From Physcia stellaris (lineage: Eukaryota > Ascomycota > Lecanoromycetes > Caliciales > Physciaceae), in assembly GCA_018902385.1 (NCBI GenBank), contig JABSSW010000013.1:434001-498000 (forward strand): DNA of 64,000 nucleotides. Reading direction: 5' to 3'. The translations under genes were made by a program, and so were the position numbers. How positions within the stretch are numbered: the stretch's first letter is position 1; the number at the start of each line of letters is the position of its first letter. Positions 22,512-33,564 of this stretch are shown one piece after another. The notes under the pieces are model-generated. The model had not been told where the DNA came from. It saw only the letters and a program-made list of their open reading frames with translations, and made no database searches.

Positions 22512-25500
22512 ATGGCCCGCCACGGGACTCGCTCACCTTCGCCTGTAGGGAGCTCGTTTTCATCAAAGCGGCACCGGCGCGAAGATGATCGATATGATAG
22601 GAGTCGGAGGGATGATGGTCGTCGATCTAGAAGTCCTGAGGTATTCTTTCCGTTGTTTCTCATCGAACATCCTCCCGCTCACCTTTTCATGGAAGAAGGC
22701 TGATCGCATGTGCAGAGGAGATATCGAGATCGAGATTCACGCTCCCACCGCGGCAACCGCTCGCGCGATCGACGAGAAGACGAGTATCGACCGGCCCGAA
22801 GGGACCGTTCTCGAGATCGGCGGCGGTCGCGTGAGAGAGATACAATAAGAGATTATCGCCCGAGGAGTCGGCGGAGAGACGACTCGCGCGAACGCGACCG
22901 TAATCGACGCCGTAGAGAAGACAGTAGGGAGAGGAATAAGAAATCGACCCATGAGGTATTTCCCATTGTCATCATATCATCAATACCTCGATTTAATTAC
23001 CTTGGTCTGTGTTTAGGTACCTAAGAAACCCCCGGCTCCAGTCCCGACGGACGAAGAGAAGAAAGCTGAACGGCTGGCAAAACTTGAGGCTTGGAAACAG
23101 AAACAAGCCGCAGAGAAGGACCGCAAGCAGAAAGAGCTCGAGGCCGCCGGCGGAACCAGGGGTCTACTTGACGAAATTGATAGGAAGGCTCAGCGTTCTC
23201 CATCAGTGGCTTCCCCTGCAGCTGCCGCTACAGATACCCCAAGCACTCCCCCAGAAGATGCTACTCCAGTACCATATGCGGGGAAATTTGACCCTAAGGC
23301 AATAGTGAAGAAGGCTACCTCGAGCGCGACTAGCGCCTCAAAGCTTGGGTATGTTTTGTAATCCAACGCCCATGCCAGGACTGAAACACTAACTACCGGC
23401 AGGACGGACGTTGCACTCCCTCAGAGCATCAAAGCGTCCGCCACCTTAAACTCTAACATTGCTGGTCTGAAGGCTGACAAAAACGTAGCTTTAGCAAATG
23501 GTTCACTAGGTATGTTTCATGAATCGCGCTCCTGGACCTACAATTGACCATTTGCTAACTTCACTAGCCGCAGCTTCTGCGGTGCCGTTGAAGGCCAAAG
23601 GGAATGTCAGTGGATTCGGTCTTTCTAGCAAGAATGCCGAATCCGAAAAGACTTCTACGAAGCGTGGTCTTGATTTTGGTGATGAGGAAGGATCAAGGAA
23701 GAAATTGGAAAAGCTACCCACTCCTCCTCTTGAAGATACAAGTGTGAATGACGGTGATATTGCTATGGCTAACGGCGTCAAGGAGGAAGAGATTGATGAT
23801 GATGATGAGGATATCCAGGATGCTGGTACAGAAGAGGAAGCTGCTGCAGCTGCAAGAGCGGCCGCTGAAAAACGCGAAGAGCGCTTGCATGAGGCAAATG
23901 TTGCTTATCAAGCGGGCGAAGACACTGCTGAACTTCAACAAGAAGCTGTTAAGGCCGACGGCGATGTATCGATGGCTGATGCACCGGGTGTTGAAGTAGA
24001 GGCTGGTGTTCAGGAGGAGGCAGAAGAGGTCGATGAGCTGGATGCCTTCATGTCTGGCCTTGGTGATGCACAAAATGCACCGAAACCATCGAATGGTATC
24101 CGGCATACAAAGAGCAAGACCCAACAGCCAGAAGCCATCTTCGGCGATGATGACGTTAATTTAGATACAGTTGCGCCTGATCCGGATGACATCCTCACAA
24201 TGGCAAGTAAACGGAAGAAGAAGGATCTTCCAACAGTGAATCACGGCAAGATGACATACCAGCCATTCAGAAAGAGCTTTTATCATGAGCCTCCAGAACT
24301 TAGTGAGATGACCGAAGAAGAAATTGCCGATCTGAGACTAGAATTAGATGGGATCAAGATCAGAGGAGTGGATGCTCCCAAACCTGTTCAGAAATGGTCG
24401 CAATGCGGACTGGGTGTGCAGTCGCTGGACGTTATACAGAAACTTGGGTATGAAAGACCCACTTCAATCCAGTCGCAAGCAGTCCCAGCCATCATGTCCG
24501 GACGGGATGTTATCGGTGTAGCAAAAACTGGTTCCGGCAAAACCATTGCCTTTCTCTTGCCAATGTTTCGGCATATCAAGGATCAGCGACCTCTCGAGAG
24601 TTTGGATGGGCCTGTAGGCCTTGTTATGACACCCACTCGAGAATTAGCGACCCAGATCCATAAAGAATGTAAACCGTTCCTGAAGGCCCTCAACTTACGA
24701 GCTGTTTGCGCCTACGGAGGTGCTCCTATCAAGGATCAAATTGCGGATCTCAAGCGTGGCGCCGAAATCATAGTATGCACTCCAGGTCGCATGATTGACC
24801 TTCTCGCTGCTAATTCTGGTCGAGTCACAAACCTTAAGAGAGTGACATATATCGTGCTTGACGAGGCAGATCGGATGTTTGATATGGGTTTTGAGCCACA
24901 GGTGATGAAGATCCTAGCCAACATTCGCCCGGATCGTCAGACGGTGCTGTTCTCCGCCACCTTTCCCCGTCAAATGGAAGCTCTGGCACGGAAGACTCTC
25001 GCTAAGCCCGTAGAAATCGTCGTTGGTGGCAGGAGCGTCGTGGCCCCTGAAATCACTCAGATTGTCGAAGTACGGTCAGAAGAAACAAAATTTGTTCGCT
25101 TGTTAGAACTACTAGGTAATCTCTACGCAGAGGAACAGAATTCAGATGATCGAACCCTTGTATTTGTAGACCGACAAGAATCCGCTGATGGATTGCTGAA
25201 CGACCTGATGAGGAAAGGCTACCCATGCCAATCAATACATGGTGGAAAAGACCAGATCGATCGAGATGACGCTATCCACAACTTTAAAGCAGGTGTAGTA
25301 CCTGTCCTTATAGCTACATCAGTCGCCGCACGTGGTCTTGACGTTAAGCAACTCAAGCTCGTTGTCAACTACGACGCCCCCAATCATCTCGAGGATTACG
25401 TGCACCGGGCTGGACGAACAGGTCGAGCCGGCAACACAGGTACCGCAGTCACCTTCGTCACGCCTGACCAAGAGCGATACTCCCTGGATATTGCCAAGGC

Positions 25501-26365
25501 TCTGAAACAAAGCGGGCAGGATGTTCCCGAAGCGCTGCAGGACCTGATGGATTCCTTTATCGACAAAGTGAAGACCGGCAAGGAGAAGATCAGTGGCTCA
25601 GGATTCGGTGGCAAAGGCTTAGAACGCCTTGATCAAGAACGCGACGCTGCTAGGGCTCGAGAGCGAAAGACGCATAAGACGGGCGATGAGAATGAGGAGG
25701 AAGAGAAGGATGAGGAGAAGAAAGACAAGGGCGAAGATCTCATCCTCAAAGCTGCGTCTTCTGTACAGTCAGCCGCTGCGCCTGTTCAGCTGCCAGGGGT
25801 ACCTAAAGGCATTGACCTTGATGGAAAGATCACCGTCCACCGCACCGAAGCCCCTGTCAGTGGATCCAAGAATCCCCTTGACAAGGTCAACAACGCCGTC
25901 ATGGACATCCACAACCGCCTGAGCAAGAACCGGGAACTACGGACCGGGGTCCCCATCGACAACAAAGGCCCAGACGCAGGAGCATTCCACGCGACTCTGG
26001 AAATCAACGACTTTCCCCGTAAGTGCTCTCAACCCCATGCACCTCGTCTTTCACATATCTCACACTCAATGCTAACACATACACGTACAGAAAAAGCAAG
26101 ATGGGCAGTCACAAACCGCACCAACGTCGCCAAGATCCTCGAAGCAACGGGTACCTCCATCACGACCAAAGGCAGCTTCTACGCCACCGGCAAAGAACCG
26201 CAGGCGGGCGAGAACCCGAAACTGTATATCCTCGTCGAGGGGGATACGGAGGTGGTGGTCACGAATGCTATGCGCGAGCTCATGCGGTTGTTGAAGGAGG
26301 GCACGATCGCTGCGGCGGATAGCGATGCTAGGGCTCCTGCTAGTGGGAGGTACAACGTCGTCTGA
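22512..26365 (+). CDS. PRP5: DEAD-box pre-mRNA splicing ATP-dependent RNA helicase Prp5
   Basis: Six exons: 22512-22640, 22716-22955, 23017-23348, 23403-23509, 23568-26018 and 26091-26365; introns 75, 61, 54, 58 and 72 nt; phases close to 1177 aa. An RS/RD-rich N-terminus (exons 1-2) and a Lys/Glu/Ala coiled segment precede the Prp5-specific region ([18 protein letters not shown]). The helicase core has Q-motif region QKWSQCGLG, motif I AKTGSGKT (about residue 586), Ia [21 protein letters not shown] (about 698), [21 protein letters not shown] and [12 protein letters not shown] (about 881). The C-terminal domain ends with the KH-like segment [20 protein letters not shown]. Prp5 (human DDX46) remodels U2 snRNP for branch-site recognition in the nucleus. 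Confidence 0.97.
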
Positions 26366-27114
26366 TGGCGTGAGGGTGGGTCGTGGTGCAGCTATGATGA
26401 GTATCTTGAATCCAATCCCTCTCTTTTTCTTCTTCTTGCTTGGCTTCTTGCTTCTCATTGAAAATCGATGATTTTTTTTTTGGTTAATGCAGCTCGCTCC
26501 AGGCATCGGGATCTTGTGTAGGGTTTCCCTCCCCCAGCTGTGTTCTATGATATTTTTTCCCTACGTGTCCGATACACGACCCTCACGCATCTGGGTAATC
26601 CCGTTTAAATCCCATGGTTTAGCTCATCCTCTCAGTCTCTCCCAAAACCTTTCCCAGGACTCCGTTCCAATCAAAAGTACCACTCATGGCAGCTACGCCA
26701 CCGCGAGTGCAGTAGAACTTGGAAGTGATTTCGCCCTCTCAGAGCTACAACAGGTAGCACTTTCCCCATTGTCCGCCAAACAGATTAAGTCTGTCAGTCA
26801 ATGAGGATAAGATGTACTCTAGTAGCCACTCTGATGGGACGAAAAGAGGATTTTCTGGGTTGATTTAGCTGCTGCAGGAGGGAAGGAGTACTAGGTACTT
26901 TGAAGATGGTGCTTGCAACAGCTCGAAAGACGTGAGATGGATGGTTCCCTTCAACCTAGAATGCGTAGCAGATTAAAGTACGTACTGGGGTTTCGTGGTA
27001 CATTTCAATGCATCATTCCTGGAAAACCCCATAAAAACCCATCGTAGAGTGGAGAGGAAGAGAGGCTGCCGATGTTTATATGTCTCATTCATGCCTGCCG
27101 TGTTGGTGATAGCT

Positions 27115-27156
27115 TTGGTCGTGATCTTAGTCGTGGTCTCGGTCGTAGTCTCAGTC
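27115..27156. repeat. Imperfect 12-bp tandem repeat
   Basis: Three full units and a half unit: ttggtcgtgatc, ttagtcgtggtc, tcggtcgtagtc, tcagtc. On the minus strand it would encode a Thr/Glu-rich repeat, but no gene context supports translation. Confidence 0.75.
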
Positions 27157-27242
27157 ATGTCATATCATACCATACATACTCTCTACATACACACATACAA
27201 CATCATCACCGTCCGCCTAAATCCCAGATAAAGCCCCAGAAT

Positions 27243-27298
27243 CCGAGATCGATAAGACTCCTCGACAGATCCCAGATCGATAAAACTCCTCGAAAAAT
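27243..27298. repeat. Two tandem copies of a 28-bp unit
   Basis: Copies at 27243-27270 and 27271-27298 share the core agatcgata(a/g)aactcctcga and differ at only a few bases. A partial copy of the unit start (cccagataaa) occurs immediately after and again near 27223, suggesting a small minisatellite. Confidence 0.75.
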
Positions 27299-27633
27299 CC
27301 CAGATAAACCTTCCTCCTCAAAAACCAGGCCTCCATTGGTGTTTTCCTGAAGGATATCCAAAACTCCCCATATCCCCATACTCCTCAAGATCGCAGGTCT
27401 TATATCCAGGGCTCCTGCTCCAGAAAATGCGGTCCCTACCCCCTTTTCCATGCAACATCGACAAACATAGCCTGAAATCTCTTGGTTCGAGAGTGATGCG
27501 GATGCGCGAAGGTTAGCGCTTGAATCCGGCTGAATAATGGCGTGAGGTTCGTGAGAGATGAGATCAAGCAGCTGTCCCTTTCTTCCCCCATTCAACCCCC
27601 CTTCCTTCCCCCTCTCCTCCCACTCTCCTCAAA

Positions 27634-28178
27634 TCAATTAAAAACCCTCCTCTCCTCCCCCTCCTCGACCTCCCTCCTCCTCCTCTCCTCCCTCGCCGCC
27701 TCATTCAAGCTCTCGCTCCTCGTCTGCGCTTTCTGCCGCTCGAGTTCTCGGCCCAGTTTGCCTTTCGGGGTTTGTTTCGCGCGGGCCTGTGGGTGGGGAT
27801 TCGTTAGTCGTTGGGGTGGGTGCTGGTTGGGTTTATTCTGGGGTGGGGTGGGGTAGAATAGGAAGTGCATATGAAGTGGATATAAGAAAGAGAAGAGCAA
27901 GAAAGTGGCCAAGGGGAGGAACGACCTACCTCCGCAGCCCTCGCAGCAGCGCTCACAGCCTCCGCTCTCTCCCCTCTATCATTCGCCCCATCGCCCCCTC
28001 CCCCTCCCCCTCCTGTAGCAGGGGCAGGAGGGTTACTGCTTATCTTCCGCGGCACCGGCGCGCGCGGGGTCTGGTTCGTGGATGAGCCGAGGGTTCGTCC
28101 GGGGCGCGAGAAGGGGTCGGTGGTTGGTTTTGAGGGCGGGGAGGTGGAGGGGGAGGGTTTGCCGCAGAGGTTGCCCAT
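27634..28178 (-). CDS. Small conserved fungal protein with predicted N-myristoylation site
   Basis: Exon 1 is 28178-27930, exon 2 is 27786-27634, intron 143 nt (GTAGGT..CAG); 133 aa. It starts MGNLCGKPSPSTS: Gly2 with Cys5 fits an N-myristoylation plus palmitoylation signal, so membrane attachment is predicted. The middle is disordered and Pro/Ser/Gly-rich (FSRPGRTLGSS, seven consecutive Gly). The C-terminal half is a charged helix (AARAAE joined to ARAKQTPKGKLGRELERQKA, then AREERRRREVEE). I recognise the arrangement as a conserved but uncharacterised filamentous-fungus family. The ATG at 28178 was chosen over an in-frame upstream one at 28265 because conservation and the lipid signal begin there. 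Confidence 0.8.
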
Positions 28179-28996
28179 CTTGTAGCTGTGAGGGATGTGT
28201 GAGATGGATTTTGGAGGGAGGTTGATGGTGGGCTGTGGGGTGGGGCTAGAGGTGAGGGGGGTCATAAGGTGGAGATTGTGGGGGATGTGACTCGATGGGG
28301 GTTTGGTTAGAGCATTGAGTTTGTGGGGTTTGTCTTGGACTGGGTTTGTGGTCGTGATGCGGGGACAAGTAAAATAAATGATTGAAAGAGAGAGGGGATA
28401 GAGATGTTGACGGAGGGTTACGTTGTGGGTGGGGGTGGCTTAGAGAGAGGCATTTAGGCGATCGATAGGGCCATGCCGCTTAGATAACCGTGGGATAGGC
28501 GTGCTGTTGGGGTGGGGCTTTGGGCTGCTCTGACTGGGAAAATTTACGAAAAGACAATTTTGAGAAGACCCCAGAAAAATCTACGTATCTTCTAGACATG
28601 CATCAAAAGGGCCAATATGTCGGTTCCCTTGCGAGGCAAAGTATATTAATGTAGGCCTGAAAAAGGTTTCGGTTCCAGATAGCCTACAATTGTACGGCTA
28701 GAATATCTGATTCTAAGATCGGGAAAGGACTCCTTTCATTCCTTGACATGCAGCGTCGCAGGCTGACCATTGAAAATTGAATTCAGCTTCCAACAGAGGG
28801 GAGACTTTCCGTCCTCCCTTGAGTCCCCTTTCCCAATGGATCAAGGACCCCCTGGACCTATGCCAGCCATTGATACCCAAAACTCCGCGCTATGCTCCCT
28901 CTAAACCGTTTCGCCCCTTGTATACCCATGGATATCATCACTCAGATATTTACCTCCCATTCCCAAAACCTCTGCCCCCGTACTCCGTTACCACCA
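28179..28996. other. Intergenic, promoter of small myristoylated protein and 3' end of RGS-LOV gene
   Basis: About 820 bp, G-rich near 28180-28460. Only short ORFs; nothing recognised. Confidence 0.45.
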
Positions 28997-31606
28997 TCAT
29001 TCCCTATCCCTTTCCCCGCCTAAGCCTCGCCCATTCCTCAGTTTCGGGCTCCCCAATCCATCGACCAGTCCATCCCTATCCACTTCCTCACTCTCCGACT
29101 CCGTGCTGACCTTCCCCGGCCCTAAGACCTGCCCGCGCGAAGACTGCTGCCGCTGGAAATGGTCGCTTCTCAACCCCTCATTCGCTCTGTGTCCGTATGG
29201 ACTGGAACTCTGCTCCGGGCTCGAATAAGCCTGGCTCTGCGCTTGCTGCGTGCGGATAAAGTCTGCGTACAAGCGACCTGAATCGCCGTTTAGTTTCGCA
29301 GGACCCGAGGTAGGTGCTGTGTACGGATAGCCGTTACTCCCATTCGACATCGTGTTCCCATGGCGGTCTTTTGGCGTCCTCGGAACCCTAGGATCACTGC
29401 GTTGCTGCGCAGCTGAGGAAGTGGGATTCGTCACTTGGCGGACATTATGATCCTCACGCTCAAACTCGGATCCCGCGCCGTTGATCTCAGCGCCGTTTCT
29501 GTCTTCCGTTCGAGGCCGCATTCGACTTGGTAGAGTACCTGTCACCTGTTCGTTTTCGACCATGACGACCATCCAGACGCCGACTTTGTCGTCGCTGCCT
29601 AGAAGTGGGGTGCAGGATATGTAGCGCGTTCGTCCGCCCTCTAAGCTACTGCCTCCTCGGCTGCCGGGTCTGTAGTAGTCGTTATCTTCGCTGCGGCCTT
29701 GGGGGAGCCAGGTTATCTTTGCGGTGACGGATTCGCCGGATTCAAAGGCTTCGGAGAGACCGTCACGCACATGACCTGGACCGCCAATACGGGATAGGAA
29801 GGGAGATTGGAGTAGGCCTGGGATGCGAAGAGCGGGAGAGACGAATATGATGCGCATTGAGGGGTGTGGGCGGACGAGAAGGTACTGTATTTCCAGATTA
29901 GCTTGCGTCTCCGTAGGCCAATGACTCGAAGAGAGTCCCGGATCGAGTAAAAGGAGACTCACGTTCTGATAAAGACCGGGCAACTTTCCAGAAGGACCAG
30001 ACGAGGAAAGTGCCCAGCCTTCCTGTTGATTCTCGTCCTCATGTCCCAGCATCCTCCGAGGCTGTCTAGGTCCGTATTCCCTCTCTCTTCTAGTGGATCC
30101 TCGGACGGAGTCCTTTTCGCTCCTGATTCCATCATTAACGCTACTACTCCGACTATGACTTCGCCCTAGTATCGAGCTCTCATCTACGCTCAACAGTTGT
30201 CCAAATTCGTCCAGTTTCCTCAAAGTCTTCCTTGATGTGGCGTCCCCAATTTCCGCACTGTCGCGATTTTGAGCTTGATTTGAACGGTCATTCAAAGTAC
30301 GCTCAAAGGTGTCAAGACCACGCCCATCCTCGATGAGACCGGATATATCGACTTGAGCACCGATAATGTAACGAACGTTGCCACGGTTGTCGTATAGCGG
30401 TGCAGTCATCAAAAGATTCATAAAAGGCTCACCGCCGCGTCGATAGTTCAATATCGTTTCACTAGCCTCTTGTCCGCTTTTTATTGCTGCACCAAGTCGT
30501 TCGACCGCCTTCCGATTGGTCTTGGGGCCCTGCAGAAATCGACAGTTCTTGCCTATCACGTAATCTCGACCGTACTGAGTTGTTCGGTAGAACTCTTCGC
30601 TAGCATAAATGATGGGCGTGTCAGGCATGCTGGGATCAGCTAGGCAGAAAACCTCCGCAAGACCACCTACAAGCTCTCTCATCAATGGCATTGTTGTTCC
30701 TGTGATTTCCCTAACCATGCTTTCTGTGACCACCTTCACCAGGTAGAATGTGATATATGCCGGTAGCGCTTCGTTGACCAAGGTATCGAAAGCCCTTCTC
30801 GACCTCTGCTCGAATCTCGCATCTACCGTTGCTGCTGCACACGGTATTTTACTTGATTCATCTCCAGGTATAGGCTTCAAACTTTCTGCCAGTGCATTCG
30901 CATATTCAACTGCTTTTATTGCCTTCTGGGCTTCCAGATACCGCACCAGTATAGGGGAATAGGAAGGTTTGTAGCGATTGAGGAAAGCAGTGAATCTCAT
31001 GAAAAATGTTGGGTCGCGAAGTATGACGCGAAGATGTTCGTCTGAAAACAGGCGTTCCGACAAAGCATCCAGCATTCTCACCGGTTTCCTGGGAGCCGGT
31101 GGGTTGAGGTCAAAATTCATGGGTCCCACGATTTCATTGCTGGGTGAGGGCAAAGGAAGCATCTCCGGTCCCGGTGATGGATGGATACCATTAGGTGTCA
31201 AAGGGGGTTGAGGGAAATCGTCGGCCACTGTTCCTGGTCCAGATGATCCTGCTGAAGGTACTAAGGCAGCGTCGTCTGAGGGACTATTTTCTTGATGATC
31301 GATATTGCGGATGTTGGGACTGCTTTTCTTGCGCGGCATGCGAGGGATGAGCTGTTTGTTCTGGTTGACTATCTCGTCGCGGTTTGGCTCAGAGGCAGAT
31401 GCCGAGCGACCACTTTTGGTGCGCTTGTTCTCTTGTCTCCTATGAATGCCATTCTTTATGCGGCCAATGTCGAGACCGACGTCAAAAACTCTGCGCGACA
31501 TGATGGGATCTGGTGCGGCGGTGGGGCAAATACGTTCGTAGATCAAGAGTGATCCCCTTTCGAAATCGGAAAAATAATCGAGAGGATCCTCTGCGGGTTG
31601 TTGCAT
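28997..31606 (-). CDS. RGS-LOV blue-light photoreceptor (BcLOV4-like)
   Basis: Exon 1 is 31606-29963, exon 2 is 29884-28997; the 78-nt intron 29962-29885 is a multiple of three and has no stop. 843 aa from the ATG at 31606; an open frame extends to 31657 without another ATG, and ATG 31501 is an alternative start. An N-terminal Ser/Pro linker leads to an RGS-like domain (about residues 183-305: RLFSDEHLRVILRDPTFFMR, YLEAQKAIKAVEYANALAES). A LOV domain follows at about 310-425 with VFCLADPSMPDTPIIYAS, the flavin motif GKNCRFLQGP whose photoactive Cys (355) is encoded at 30544-30542, and NLLMTAPLYDNRGNVRYIIG. A long disordered tail includes a second conserved block (YLLVRPHPSMRIIFVSPALR). RGS-LOV proteins bind FMN and move to anionic membranes in light (known for Botrytis BcLOV4). 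Confidence 0.93.
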   Translation of the reverse strand: MQQPAEDPLDYFSDFERGSLLIYERICPTAAPDPIMSRRVFDVGLDIGRIKNGIHRRQENKRTKSGRSASASEPNRDEIVNQNKQLIPRMPRKKSSPNIRNIDHQENSPSDDAALVPSAGSSGPGTVADDFPQPPLTPNGIHPSPGPEMLPLPSPSNEIVGPMNFDLNPPAPRKPVRMLDALSERLFSDEHLRVILRDPTFFMRFTAFLNRYKPSYSPILVRYLEAQKAIKAVEYANALAESLKPIPGDESSKIPCAAATVDARFEQRSRRAFDTLVNEALPAYITFYLVKVVTESMVREITGTTMPLMRELVGGLAEVFCLADPSMPDTPIIYASEEFYRTTQYGRDYVIGKNCRFLQGPKTNRKAVERLGAAIKSGQEASETILNYRRGGEPFMNLLMTAPLYDNRGNVRYIIGAQVDISGLIEDGRGLDTFERTLNDRSNQAQNRDSAEIGDATSRKTLRKLDEFGQLLSVDESSILGRSHSRSSSVNDGIRSEKDSVRGSTRREREYGPRQPRRMLGHEDENQQEGWALSSSGPSGKLPGLYQNVSLLLLDPGLSSSHWPTETQANLEIQYLLVRPHPSMRIIFVSPALRIPGLLQSPFLSRIGGPGHVRDGLSEAFESGESVTAKITWLPQGRSEDNDYYRPGSRGGSSLEGGRTRYISCTPLLGSDDKVGVWMVVMVENEQVTGTLPSRMRPRTEDRNGAEINGAGSEFEREDHNVRQVTNPTSSAAQQRSDPRVPRTPKDRHGNTMSNGSNGYPYTAPTSGPAKLNGDSGRLYADFIRTQQAQSQAYSSPEQSSSPYGHRANEGLRSDHFQRQQSSRGQVLGPGKVSTESESEEVDRDGLVDGLGSPKLRNGRGLGGERDRE

Positions 31607-32646
31607 AGAAAGGAAATTAATCAAAGTTTGTGTAAGCGAGCCGTGCCACTTTGACAACTATAACAAGTACATGGGATACGCGAAGCTGAATTCGGTCAAC
31701 GAGCTGGGGATGAAGCAGGGAGTAGGTAAGAAGAGACGAATGATGAGCCCAAGGTTGAAAGTCAAAGGAGATAAGGCGACGCTAGAGTCACAGGGGAGAG
31801 GAGAGGATGGCGTATAATGGTCAATGTCATCGGATACATGTAGTGTAGACAGGTTCAGATGTGATGATGTTACTTCCACAGCAAATAATGATACAGTAGA
31901 TAGCGAGTGCCACAATTGAGAGACATGGTGGGGATGAATGATGATGCCGATATCGATGATGCTAGACTGCATGGAGGAGAACCAGCACGCGAACTTGCAT
32001 CGTGGGGGCACTACCGAATTAGCAACTGGTCAATGCTTTCAGAGACCCTGCGCTTCATTCTTTCAGCAGGCCGTGACGCTTCTTCTCCTCTAATGAACTC
32101 TGGAAGGATGATCCATGGAGGCGTCACCAGATGATGGGCTCCGTCCTTTTTTTTCTGGAATCGGGGCCAGCTCCATCGAATTACAAACATGTGGAACGAT
32201 TTCTTTTCTTTTCAAGCACGTGCCAAAGCGGAACATCGGCCGCAATCGAGATCTCCTGCAGATTGCGCCATGCCGGAACTGGCACCATGCATATCAACCG
32301 GAGATCCTACTCCTAGGGGTTGGAGATCTCGAATGTCCATTGTCTCAAGGCTGTTTCTCTTATTGGATAGTTAGGCGCATTTTATCACATATTGAAATGG
32401 ATCATGGAAGATAAAAGTGTTCAACTGTGGGCGTCCCCATGTTGAACTAAATTCAAGACACTGATTCCATCATGTACCCTCATCCCAACCATGAACAATA
32501 AAAGCAAATGAATACAATCCAATAAGATGGGGACTTATATGAAGAGCAACATCAGGTTATATCAACAGCACTTACCCCTGTCGGCCTGCAGCCTTCCCTC
32601 AATTGATCTCGAGTCCTCATTAACCCTGGGATTTGCTGGTGTTGGT
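31607..32646. other. Intergenic upstream of the RGS-LOV gene
   Basis: 1.04 kb between the RGS-LOV start and the 3' end of the thaumatin-like gene, both minus strand. Probably promoter and 5' leader of the photoreceptor. No supported ORF or repeat. Confidence 0.5.
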
Positions 32647-33564
32647 TCAGATGCCAAGGTCGCGAGCATGACGCCTGCTGAGAGCATCATCGATCATATC
32701 CTCAGCATCACCCTCCAAAAGGCTGCGTTTCCCGTGTTGGCGAGCCGGGGCCGGGCAAGACGGGCCAATACAGCAATTGATCAAAGTACCGACGTTTCCA
32801 ACATTGGCGGCGTTGTCGTTGGGATAGGTGTAAGCAGCGCCCTACAGATTTGGAGTCAGCGATGATTGTGAAATGGCAATTGCCAATCCGGAATAAACTC
32901 TGCCCATGGCTTGATTGACTGAACTGGGTATCTGACCTGGCATGGAGCGAAAAATGGAGTAGCCGGTCCATTGGGTACGCCTGCTTGCGGATTGACACAG
33001 ACTGGACCGTTGTTATCCACGTTGCCGCAAGTATGGCCATCGTGAAAGAGTGGAATGTTGCAGCCGGTGACCACAATGCCTTGGGAGGAACACGTGACTG
33101 GAAGGGAGAAACCATCCACGTAGCTCACATCTACATCCGGTGGTCCAGTATATGAGGCCTCGATCTTGCTGTTTTTGTTATTGAGTGTCTTGCCAACGTA
33201 CAAACGTCCTGGAAGTCGGATAGATTAGCTTTTCTCTTATTTGGTAGGCGAGGAACGGTTGAGACTGACCCGCCCATCCCGTAGGGAAAGTGAATTGAGT
33301 GCTAGATGCACCAAGTTTCACAGGACCGTGAGGACCGCCAATCGGTGGTGGACCTCCAGCATTGTGATCGAAGGCAATGGACACTGGGGTCCCAAACTTG
33401 TTGGTAATACCAATTGTCAAGGGGACCGCACGTTCATCGAGGGAGCGGCCTGCGACGAAGGGGCCCGCTGTAATCTCAGGAGCACGAGGTTTTCCAAACT
33501 GGAACTCTCCAAGGACTAGAGCTGGTACCGCAAGGGCGATCATCGACGCAATGACGGACTTCAT
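32647..33564 (-). CDS. Secreted thaumatin-like protein
   Basis: Exons 33564-33270, 33208-32937 and 32841-32647; introns 61 and 95 nt; 253 aa. The first 19 residues (MKSVIASMIALAVPALVLG) are a clear signal peptide with cleavage likely before EFQFGK. The mature part has AVPLTIGITNKFGTPVSIAF, TQFTFPTGWAG joined to RLYVGKTLN, DVSYVDGFSLPVTCSSQG and VTGCNIPLFHDGHTCGNV. The cysteine-rich end has CVNPQ, APCQ joined to GAAYTYPNDNAANV and NCCIGPSCPAP, followed by a basic tail with KR and RR sites. At least ten cysteines suggest an extracellular disulphide-bonded fold. The pattern matches short fungal thaumatin/osmotin-like proteins as I recall them; enzymatic activity is unknown. The ATG at 33564 is chosen because the signal peptide begins there, although the frame is open to 33675. 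Confidence 0.85.

Larger units (their letters stand above)
26366..27633. other. Convergent intergenic region with small tandem repeats
   Basis: About 1.3 kb between the 3' ends of Prp5 (+) and the small MGNLCGK gene (-). It holds two short tandem repeats (listed separately). No supported gene. Confidence 0.5.
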
